This document shows, in pieces, positions 1 through 5,664 of a stretch of 8,790 nt of DNA. This DNA comes from CAZTLE01 sp964614415 (GTDB lineage Bacteria > Bacteroidota > Bacteroidia > Flavobacteriales > Flavobacteriaceae), in NCBI GenBank assembly GCA_964614415.1, contig CAZTLE010000168.1, positions 1 to 8,790 on the forward strand. The letters are read 5' to 3'. The notes under the pieces are model-generated. The model saw only the letters and a list, made by a program, of their open reading frames with translations. It was not told where the DNA came from and did no database searches. A program made the position numbers and the translations under genes. How positions within the stretch are numbered: position 1 is the first letter of the stretch; every line of letters starts with the position of its first letter.

Positions 1-624
1 GCTCTCAAGAAAAATGCTGTTATCCTAGATGCAAAGAAATTATATGAGAACCAGGTGCCGGATTGGATTCGGCGCGTACTGGCCTCCAAAGGCTATACCA
101 TTACTCCAAAGGCAGCCCAAATGCTGGTCGAGTTTCTCGGGAATGACCTGGGTAAAGTGAGCAATGAGCTTGAAAAACTTCAGCTTATTATTGAGCCGGG
201 CTCGCAAATAACACCACAACTTATCGAGGAGAATATTGGGATAAGCAAGGACTTCAACAATTTTGAGTTGCAAAATGCCATTGGAGCCCGGGATGTTAAG
301 AAGGCCTTCGGTATTGTCCAGTACTTTGCCCAAAACCCCAAGAACCATCCCATTGTGATGTCGGTGGCTCTGTTGTACACGTTCTTTTCCAAACTCCTGA
401 AATATCACTCGTTGGCCAACAAGGGTGATGCGCCCAAAGTTTTGGGAGTGAGCCCCTACTTTGTTAGGGATTATGAAGTAGCCGCCCGCAATTACTCCAT
501 GAAAAAAGTAAGTGCCATTATAGCTTCCATTCGCGAGATCGACATGAAAAGCAAGGGTGTAGGTGCGGCCAATTTGCCACAGGGAGATCTGCTAAAAGAA
601 CTACTCGTTAAGATCTTCGACTAA
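1..624 (+). CDS. holA: DNA polymerase III subunit delta (HolA), 3' part, cut by left edge
   Basis: The reading frame is open from base 1 to TAA at 622-624, giving 207 C-terminal residues; the family is usually about 330-345 residues, so roughly 40% is missing on the left. HolA is the clamp-loader subunit that opens the beta sliding clamp during DNA replication in the cytoplasm. The visible part fits the end of the AAA+ region and the C-terminal helical collar domain: a WIRR segment, then ITPKAAQMLVEFLGNDL, KVSNELEKL and, near the end, a GAANLPQGDLLKELL stretch, which resemble the delta family. The GTG at 55 is only an internal valine codon, because the 18 codons before it continue the same protein (VILDAKKLYENQ). 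It converges with the minus-strand DUF6090 gene and the two stop codons overlap by 4 bp. Family assignment is from recalled similarity; no search was run. Confidence 0.88.
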   Translation, partial: ALKKNAVILDAKKLYENQVPDWIRRVLASKGYTITPKAAQMLVEFLGNDLGKVSNELEKLQLIIEPGSQITPQLIEENIGISKDFNNFELQNAIGARDVKKAFGIVQYFAQNPKNHPIVMSVALLYTFFSKLLKYHSLANKGDAPKVLGVSPYFVRDYEVAARNYSMKKVSAIIASIREIDMKSKGVGAANLPQGDLLKELLVKIFD

Positions 625-1352
625 GGTCCGGGTTCATCTATGCGTTCTTCAATACGCCCAAGTGCCTCTTTGGCATTTCGGTTATAAGTCTTCAATATCT
701 GAAGATAGTTTTGACATGCAATAGTATAGAAGAAGGCGACGCGATTCTTAAAGTCCGGGTCGTCCGTGACATAATTCAGAAATCGTTCATCCGGTTTATT
801 GGAAAGCACATTGGAAAACCAGGGATAGGTGTCTCTCCAGTGTTCCAGATTTTCAAAAGTATTACGCTCTACAATGCCTCCAAGTTCATCCAGGATATCG
901 GTAAAAGCGGTGTAGAACTGCACCATATCTACCGTTAGGGAATCCCGATTGGAGGAATCCTCGTAATAATTCTTTAGCTGGGAATAGCCTTTATCGTTAA
1001 TGGTCACGGGAAAATAAGTCGTGATCATACTTGTACATAGGATGCACGACTTATAATCTTCTGCTTGCATACTGTCGGCCAGGACCTTTTTCGCCACTTC
1101 CTCACGGGCTTCGTAGAATTCGATTGCCCTGTTTATTAGAAGGGTGTCTCGTTCAAGGTCATAGGACATATTCTTAAAGATTCCCACGAGAAGCTTCTCA
1201 TTCTTCCGCTCCTCGTTCCAATTGTTGATCTTAAGGGCTACCAGGATACCGATCACGACGAGTAGAATTTCACCAATCGCATAGAGAAGGTACTTCCCGA
1301 ATTTATTATCTGAGAAAGACCGCAATTTTCTGATCTTAAAGAAACGTTGCAT
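621..1352 (-). CDS. DUF6090 family single-pass membrane protein
   Basis: This 243-residue protein has the typical DUF6090 opening: a basic amphipathic start (FFKIRK), then NKFGKYLLYAIGEI and one hydrophobic segment at about residues 23-41, followed at once by KINNWNEERK. The rest (about 45-243) is a charged, mostly helical soluble domain. It contains a CxxC pair at Cys103/Cys106 and aromatic-rich stretches near 125-130 and 171-180. The family is widespread, often multicopy, in Bacteroidota and has no established function. The start is the ATG at 1350-1352, only 8 bp after the doxX-like stop, so the two are probably cotranscribed and perhaps translationally coupled; no Shine-Dalgarno site is visible. 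The stop TAG (complement of 621-623) lies inside the end of holA. The family call is confident; the function is unknown. Confidence 0.82.
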   Translation of the reverse strand: MQRFFKIRKLRSFSDNKFGKYLLYAIGEILLVVIGILVALKINNWNEERKNEKLLVGIFKNMSYDLERDTLLINRAIEFYEAREEVAKKVLADSMQAEDYKSCILCTSMITTYFPVTINDKGYSQLKNYYEDSSNRDSLTVDMVQFYTAFTDILDELGGIVERNTFENLEHWRDTYPWFSNVLSNKPDERFLNYVTDDPDFKNRVAFFYTIACQNYLQILKTYNRNAKEALGRIEERIDEPGP

Positions 1353-1360
1353 TCAAACGA

Positions 1361-1741
1361 CTAGGTAAGACGCTTAAGCGTATACTTACCAGGTCCCATA
1401 ATGGCAATTGCAAGGAAGCCCAGTAAATAAAGTAGTGCGAATTCCTTCCTGCCGAATGGATCACTGGCGTGAACAATGAACGCTGCCACCAACATTACAA
1501 TAATAGGAGGAATAGCCGCAAGTTTGGTTCGAATACCGAGAATGATCAACACAGGACACAGGAATTCTGCGATAACCGTAAGGATCAGTGAAGGTGCTTC
1601 CCCGATGCCAATGGGATTTCCAAATGAGAAGTCTCCCTTGAAAACCTGTAAGAGCTTGGGGATACCATGGGTAAGCATTAAGCCTGAGAAACCCAGACGA
1701 AGAATTAGCAAACCTAAGTTGTGATTGTTCGATGAGGACAT
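1361..1741 (-). CDS. DoxX family membrane protein
   Basis: This 126-residue, very hydrophobic protein has about four membrane segments (residues about 8-28, 50-70, 74-92 and 101-117). DoxX-like signatures include LGLLILRLGFSGLMLTHGIPKL at the start, AEFLCPVLIILGIRTKLAA in the middle and the GPGKYTL close near residues 116-122. DoxX relatives include DoxD, a subunit of a thiosulfate:quinone oxidoreductase/terminal oxidase in an archaeon; most bacterial members of this small type have no proven role. It is the first gene of a minus-strand pair with the DUF6090 gene (8-bp gap) and is transcribed divergently from the menaquinone gene menA. A promoter-like element lies 25-54 bp upstream of the ATG at 1739-1741. 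The family call is solid; any redox role is inference. Confidence 0.85.
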   Translation of the reverse strand: MSSSNNHNLGLLILRLGFSGLMLTHGIPKLLQVFKGDFSFGNPIGIGEAPSLILTVIAEFLCPVLIILGIRTKLAAIPPIIVMLVAAFIVHASDPFGRKEFALLYLLGFLAIAIMGPGKYTLKRLT

Positions 1742-1765
1742 AATCTGATTTTTTAGTTGGTTGCA

Positions 1766-1795
1766 TAAAAGTAAGCAAACTATCCTTTTTTCAAA
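1766..1795 (-). promoter_or_regulatory. Putative Bacteroidota-type promoter for doxX-DUF6090
   Basis: Read on the minus strand, a TTTG (complement of 1792-1795) is followed after 18 bp by TACTTTTA (complement of 1766-1773). This is close to the Bacteroidota pattern of a -33 TTTG and a -7 TAnnTTTG, with only the last G of the -7 box changed. It would start transcription about 20 bases before the doxX ATG. The region is AT-rich, so a chance match is possible. Confidence 0.4.
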
Positions 1796-1840
1796 AAACT
1801 CATAATTAAGTAGTTCTCGTTTTAGATTGTTGAATTAGTG

Positions 1841-1879
1841 TCCTCCTTCGCCAGGGCTTCGGAGGATTTTTTTATTTTT
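1841..1879 (+). terminator. Hairpin plus T-tract between divergent doxX and menA
   Basis: The arms TCCTCC (1841-1846) and GGAGGA (1861-1866) form a perfect 6-bp stem. Inside lies a symmetric 3x3 internal loop (TTC at 1847-1849 and 1858-1860), a 2-bp GC/GC helix (1850-1851 with 1856-1857) and a 4-base loop (1852-1855). On the plus strand it is followed by seven T, an A and five T, the shape of an intrinsic terminator. No gene lies upstream on this strand, so it could block antisense readthrough from the doxX side, end a small RNA, or act as a menA leader attenuator. The structure is seen directly; the role is inferred. Confidence 0.6.
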
Positions 1880-1884
1880 CGCCG

Positions 1885-1892
1885 TACCTTTG
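1885..1892 (+). promoter_or_regulatory. -7 promoter box of the menA operon
   Basis: TACCTTTG is an exact match to the Bacteroidota -7 consensus TAnnTTTG. Only five bases (1893-1897) separate it from the menA ATG at 1898. Transcription normally begins a few bases after this box, so the message would have almost no 5' leader. No good -33 TTTG is present 17-23 bp upstream, where the hairpin arm and T-tract lie. Confidence 0.5.
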
Positions 1893-1897
1893 CTTTC

Positions 1898-2845
1898 ATG
1901 TCTACCGTTAAAGCCTGGGTTGCTGCCGCACGCCTTCGTACACTGCCCTTATCCGTTTCCGGAATTATTGTTGGAGCTTCACTTGGCTATGGATTTGTTC
2001 GGGAGACCGCCGATGCGCAGTTGGGTGAATATATCTCCGTGTCCCATACACCATTATGGAAAATTTTAATGTTTTGGTTGGCGATACTTACTACAGTAGG
2101 TTTCCAGGTTATCTCCAACTTTGCCAATGACTACGGGGATGGGGTAAAAGGAACTGACAAGGACAGAGAAGGAGAGCAGCGAATGGTGGCCTCAGGTGTC
2201 ATATCCCCCGGACAAATGCGAAGGGGAATCATCCTTACATCTGTCATCACGTTTGGTATTGCTCTGTGGTTATTGTACGAAGCTTTTGGATGGGAACAAT
2301 TGCCCTATTTGGTGTTATTTCTCGTTTTGGGTATCGCGTCCATAGCTGCAGCTATCAAATATACTGTGGGCAAGAATCCCTATGGCTATTCAGGTTTTGG
2401 TGATTTGTTTGTCTTCCTGTTTTTTGGGCTGCTCAGCGTATTGGGAACCTATTTTCTCTTTGCGAAAGATATTCCCCGGGACCTGATTTTACCGGCAATA
2501 ACAGTTGGTTTGTTCAGTGTGGCTGTCCTTAACCTGAATAACATGCGCGATATTGCGAATGACGCCCGTTCCGGAAAAAAGACCATTGTAGTAAAACTCG
2601 GAAGCGAGAAGGCGAAACTATATCACTATGCGTTGCTCATAATTGGGATGGGAAGTGCTATTTTTTACACGGTATTGCACTATGAAAGTATATATCAATG
2701 GGGGTATTGCGTGGCATTTATACCGTTAATTCTAAACATGGTTACCGTAGCTCGAAACAAGGAGCCTGTCAAGCTGGATGGGGAGCTCAAGAAAGTGGCC
2801 TTAAGCACCTTTCTTTTTGCTGTACTTTTTGCGATTTTACACTAA
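1898..2845 (+). CDS. menA: 1,4-dihydroxy-2-naphthoate polyprenyltransferase (MenA)
   Basis: MenA is an integral membrane UbiA-family enzyme that transfers a polyprenyl chain to DHNA, giving demethylmenaquinone. From the ATG at 1898 it has 315 residues, close to the E. coli length of 308. The first Asp-rich motif (NDYGDGVKGTD, residues 77-87) and the second (NNMRDIANDARSGKKT, 214-229) are the Mg2+/prenyl-diphosphate binding sites of the family; about eight membrane segments follow the usual pattern. The opening (AAARLRTLPLSVSG) is also MenA-like. An upstream in-frame GTG at 1838 would add 20 residues encoded through the hairpin and the -7 box, so it is rejected. This is the first gene of a five-gene operon; the next gene starts 24 bp after its stop. 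Confidence 0.93.
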   Translation: MSTVKAWVAAARLRTLPLSVSGIIVGASLGYGFVRETADAQLGEYISVSHTPLWKILMFWLAILTTVGFQVISNFANDYGDGVKGTDKDREGEQRMVASGVISPGQMRRGIILTSVITFGIALWLLYEAFGWEQLPYLVLFLVLGIASIAAAIKYTVGKNPYGYSGFGDLFVFLFFGLLSVLGTYFLFAKDIPRDLILPAITVGLFSVAVLNLNNMRDIANDARSGKKTIVVKLGSEKAKLYHYALLIIGMGSAIFYTVLHYESIYQWGYCVAFIPLILNMVTVARNKEPVKLDGELKKVALSTFLFAVLFAILH

Positions 2846-2850
2846 CTTTA
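2816..2850 (+). promoter_or_regulatory. Possible internal promoter before the UPF0173 gene
   Basis: TAACTTTA at 2843-2850, which overlaps the menA stop codon, matches the -7 box TAnnTTTG except for its final base. TTTG at 2816-2819 lies 23 bp upstream, at the far end of the accepted spacing. It would give a leader of about 15 bases before the ATG at 2870. This is weak evidence in AT-rich sequence. Confidence 0.22.
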
Positions 2851-2869
2851 AAGAACAAAATCTTCTATT

Positions 2870-3550
2870 ATGAAAATCACGTTTTACGGACAAAATAGCC
2901 TGGCTCTTGAAGTTTCCGGAAAGCACGTTATTGTGGATCCGTTTATTTCGGGGAATCCGTTGTCCAAGGACTCGGTGGATATCAATGATCTAAAGGCCGA
3001 TTATATTCTGCTTACCCATGCACACCAGGATCATACACTGGATGCCGAAGCGATTGCCGGAAATACCGGCGCGACCATCGTAAGCAATTATGAAATCGCA
3101 ATGTACTATCAGGCGAAAGGCTTTACAGTGCATCCTATGAATCATGGGGGTAGCTGGAGTTTCGAATTCGGAAAGGTGAAATATGTCAATGCCATTCATA
3201 CCAGTACTTTTCCGGATGGCGCCAATGGCGGTCAGCCTGGTGGATTTGTAATCGAAGGAGAACACAAGAACATCTACATTGCCGGAGATACGGCACTTAC
3301 CATGGATATGAAACTCATTCCCATGACTACAACATTGGATCTGGCAATTCTCCCCATAGGCGACAATTTTACAATGGGGGTGGACGATGCCATCATTGCC
3401 AGTGACTTTGTGGAATGCGACAAGATACTGGGCGTTCACTATGACACCTTTGGTTATATCGAGATCGATAAGGAAGCGGCCAAAAAGAAATTCTTTGATG
3501 CCGGTAAGGATCTGATGCTACTGGGAATAGGTGGTTCGATTGAATTATAA
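2870..3550 (+). CDS. UPF0173 family metal-dependent hydrolase (metallo-beta-lactamase fold)
   Basis: This 226-residue soluble protein, without signal peptide, has the full UPF0173/YtkL metal-site pattern. HAHQDH is at residues 50-55 (the HxHxDH motif), His110 lies in NAIHTS, Asp140 in IAGDTA, and His190 in GVHYDTFG. The opening MKITFYGQNSLALEVSGKHVIVDPF is typical. These residues predict a two-metal hydrolase acting on an ester, thioester, lactone or phosphoester; the substrate is not established for the family. The gene is second in the men operon, between menA and menC, a position that suggests a link to menaquinone synthesis such as DHNA-CoA or o-succinylbenzoate lactone hydrolysis. That link is inference only. 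The fold and family are very likely. A 95-bp gap with heptamer repeats follows. Confidence 0.9.
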   Translation: MKITFYGQNSLALEVSGKHVIVDPFISGNPLSKDSVDINDLKADYILLTHAHQDHTLDAEAIAGNTGATIVSNYEIAMYYQAKGFTVHPMNHGGSWSFEFGKVKYVNAIHTSTFPDGANGGQPGGFVIEGEHKNIYIAGDTALTMDMKLIPMTTTLDLAILPIGDNFTMGVDDAIIASDFVECDKILGVHYDTFGYIEIDKEAAKKKFFDAGKDLMLLGIGGSIEL

Positions 3551-3568
3551 ATGTGAAATACGAAATTT

Positions 3569-3645
3569 CAAAATCCAAAATCCAAAATCCAAATTCCAAA
3601 TTCCAAATTCGTAAATCGTAAATCCAAAATCGTAACTCAAAAATC
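3569..3645. repeat. Heptamer tandem repeat, 11 units, directly before menC
   Basis: The stretch divides cleanly into eleven 7-base units: three CAAAATC, three CAAATTC, two GTAAATC, one CAAAATC, then GTAACTC and AAAAATC. The 7-base register is unbroken and the last unit ends at 3645, the base before the menC TTG start. Blocks of identical neighbouring units suggest repeated local duplication. It fills most of the 95-bp gap between the UPF0173 gene and menC and carries no hairpin or gene. On the other strand each CAAA unit reads as TTTG, the -33 promoter word. Confidence 0.9.
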
Positions 3646-4692
3646 TTGATTGCCAGTTATTTTAAATATATGCTGAATTTCAAGCGTCCCGGCGGAACTT
3701 CTCGGGGCGTTTTGCATAACAAAGAGACCTGGTTTCTGATTATTAGAGAAGGTGAGAACATCGGAATAGGAGAGTGCGGGATCTTTCGTGGGCTGAGTTG
3801 TGATGACCGACCGGATTATGAGGAAAAACTGAAATGGACGTGCGATCACATTCATCTTGGAGAGGAAGCGCTGTACAATGCCATGACCGAATTCCCATCC
3901 ATACAGTTCGGGATTGAAATGGCTTTCGCCTCCCTGAAGTCCGAGGATCCGTTTGTCTTGTTTCCGTCCGATTTTACATCAGGCACGGCGGCAATTCCCA
4001 TTAACGGTCTTATTTGGATGGGTGATGCCGGTTTCATGCGGGAACAGATCGTTCAAAAGCTCGAGGCTGGCTTCAATTGTATCAAAATGAAGATCGGTGC
4101 CATCGATTTTGAAACGGAATTGTCTTTGCTTAAATCCATCCGAAATGAATTCTCTCCTTCCGAGATTGAACTTCGAGTAGATGCCAATGGTGCGTTTCAT
4201 CCCGGAAATGCCCTTGAAAAACTAAAACGCCTTTCAGAATACAACATCCACTCCATTGAGCAGCCCATTAAGCCGGGTCAGGGTGAAGAAATGGCCACTC
4301 TTTGTGAAGTGACCCCCCTGGATATTGCTCTGGATGAAGAATTGATTGGTGTTTTTTCCGAAGCAGAAAAGACAGCACTTATTGAGATGATCAAACCGCA
4401 GTATGTCATTCTGAAACCTAGCTTGATCGGTGGATGGCAAGGAAGCGACAGTTGGATCGAAGTGGCCGGAAATAACAATGCAGGGTGGTGGATTACATCG
4501 GCACTTGAAAGCAATGTAGGATTAAACGCCATTTCACAATATACCTTTACAAAAAATAGTAACTTGCCTCAGGGTTTGGGGACCGGAAGTCTCTTCACAA
4601 ATAACATCCAGGCACCGCTAGAAGTGGAACAGGGTGAATTGAAGTACTCCGGTAAAAACAGTTGGGACATTACTCCATTTCTAAACGAATAG
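3646..4692 (+). CDS. menC: o-Succinylbenzoate synthase (MenC)
   Basis: MenC is an enolase-superfamily enzyme that dehydrates SHCHC to o-succinylbenzoate in menaquinone synthesis. The 348-residue product has the N-terminal capping domain (about 1-115), with GTSRGVLHNKETWF near 17-30, and the barrel with the expected active site: KxK at Lys147/Lys149, metal ligands Asp179 (VDANGAF), Glu205 (IEQP) and Asp230 (LDEE), and Lys257 (ILKPSLIGG). The SALESNVGLNA stretch at 285-295 is also typical. The start is TTG at 3646, because recalled relatives begin about eight residues before the N-F-K-R-P segment; the first ATG, at 3670, would remove the first beta-strand. The heptamer array abuts this start. 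The CPBP gene begins 7 bp after the stop. Confidence 0.92.
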   Translation: MIASYFKYMLNFKRPGGTSRGVLHNKETWFLIIREGENIGIGECGIFRGLSCDDRPDYEEKLKWTCDHIHLGEEALYNAMTEFPSIQFGIEMAFASLKSEDPFVLFPSDFTSGTAAIPINGLIWMGDAGFMREQIVQKLEAGFNCIKMKIGAIDFETELSLLKSIRNEFSPSEIELRVDANGAFHPGNALEKLKRLSEYNIHSIEQPIKPGQGEEMATLCEVTPLDIALDEELIGVFSEAEKTALIEMIKPQYVILKPSLIGGWQGSDSWIEVAGNNNAGWWITSALESNVGLNAISQYTFTKNSNLPQGLGTGSLFTNNIQAPLEVEQGELKYSGKNSWDITPFLNE

Positions 4693-4699
4693 TTTATTC

Positions 4700-5644
4700 A
4701 TGTACATCGCACAAACGTTTCGATACTTGCACGATTGGTGGCGTTATCTTATCGGATTTTTACTGGCTTTCGGAGCCTCTCAATTAGGTGCTCTTCCTTT
4801 AATTATCGCCGTCTTCTTCAAGATGATGAGCGAAGGCCGGGGCATCGAAGAACTGGAGGACGATCCGTATCAGATGATGAATGTATTGGATTCCAATCTG
4901 ACCCTGTTCCTTATGCTGCTCGGATTTGCGTTTGGTATGTTGGTGCTGTATTTTGTGATAAAATGGTTGCATAAGCAACCGTTTCGCACGGTAACGACCA
5001 CGCGCAAAAAAACAGATTGGGGAAGAATCTGGTTTGGTTTTTTCCTGGTGGTTATCACTACTACGGTGCTCACCCTTATCGATCACTTCTCAAATTCGGA
5101 GGAAATAATACTCCAGTTCGATCTGGTGCCTTTCCTCATTCTGGCAGTTATTGCCATTGTCATGCTCCCACTGCAAACCAGTTTTGAAGAGTATCTCTTC
5201 CGGGGTTACCTGATGCAGGGAATAGGTGTGATGGCAAAAAACAGGTGGGTCCCGCTATTGGTTACTTCCCTGTTCTTTGGAGGTCTGCATTTTTGGAATC
5301 CCGAGGTGGATAAGATCGGAAATATCATAATGCTCTACTATATCGGTACGGGACTGTTCCTGGGAATCATGACCCTAATGGATGAGGGTATGGAGCTGGC
5401 ACTGGGCTTTCATGCCGGAAACAATATTATTGCCGCTTTGCTCATTACAGCGGACTGGACAGTATTTCAAACCCATTCAGTATTTAAGGACATGTCGGAG
5501 CCCACAGCCGGGTTCGACATACTAATCCCTGTATTGGTTATTTACCCCATTTTTCTTGGCTTAATGGCCTGGCGTTATAAATGGAGGAATTGGAAAGACA
5601 AACTCTTTGGACGTGTTGACCCACCGCCAATAGAATCATCATAA
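4700..5644 (+). CDS. CPBP family intramembrane glutamic endopeptidase
   Basis: This 314-residue polytopic membrane protein carries the three CPBP (Abi/CAAX protease) motifs. EExxxR is at Glu163-Glu164...Arg168 (FEEYLFRGYL), FxxxH ends at His197 (FGGLH), and the third motif is HAGNN at His238-Asn242. Membrane segments are visible at about 15-40, 68-88, 108-127, 143-160, 185-197, 205-225, 232-250 and 273-291. Relatives include the Rce1 prenyl-protein protease and bacteriocin self-immunity proteins. Bacterial members rarely have a known substrate. All catalytic residues are present, so an active protease is expected. It lies 7 bp after menC and 20 bp before menE, clearly in the operon, although no step of menaquinone synthesis needs a protease. 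A short proline-containing tail follows the last segment. Confidence 0.9.
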   Translation: MYIAQTFRYLHDWWRYLIGFLLAFGASQLGALPLIIAVFFKMMSEGRGIEELEDDPYQMMNVLDSNLTLFLMLLGFAFGMLVLYFVIKWLHKQPFRTVTTTRKKTDWGRIWFGFFLVVITTTVLTLIDHFSNSEEIILQFDLVPFLILAVIAIVMLPLQTSFEEYLFRGYLMQGIGVMAKNRWVPLLVTSLFFGGLHFWNPEVDKIGNIIMLYYIGTGLFLGIMTLMDEGMELALGFHAGNNIIAALLITADWTVFQTHSVFKDMSEPTAGFDILIPVLVIYPIFLGLMAWRYKWRNWKDKLFGRVDPPPIESS

Positions 5645-5664
5645 GTACAAACTACCCCGCAGTT

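Noticed and set aside
55..57. GTG as the start of a 189-residue protein
   Set aside because: The frame is open to base 1 and the 18 upstream codons continue HolA-like sequence, so this is an internal codon of a gene cut by the window edge.
711..938. 75-codon plus-strand frame opposite the DUF6090 gene
   Set aside because: It is a short shadow of a well-supported minus-strand gene with no start signal or domain.
1838..1897. Upstream GTG start that would extend MenA by 20 residues
   Set aside because: The added codons run through the hairpin, the T-tract and the TACCTTTG promoter box, and the extra residues (FIFRRTFAF and before) do not look like a MenA N-terminus.
2990..3439. 149-codon minus-strand open frame inside the UPF0173 gene
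   Set aside because: It is antisense to a clearly real gene, has no recognisable domain or promoter, and its translation is rich in His, Cys and Ile, as expected of a shadow frame.
3562..3569. GAAATTTC palindrome after the UPF0173 gene as an operator
   Set aside because: It is short, AT-rich, without a second copy, and fits random composition at the edge of the heptamer array.
3569..3645. CRISPR-like repeats before menC
   Set aside because: The units are 7 bases, contiguous and without spacers, so this is a microsatellite-type array.
3670..3672. ATG as the menC start
   Set aside because: It would delete the first eight residues, including the first beta-strand that precedes NFKRPGGTSRG in the family.
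4799..5086. 95-codon minus-strand open frame inside the CPBP gene
   Set aside because: The translation is His/Gln-rich with no domain; the plus strand encodes the motif-bearing membrane protein.
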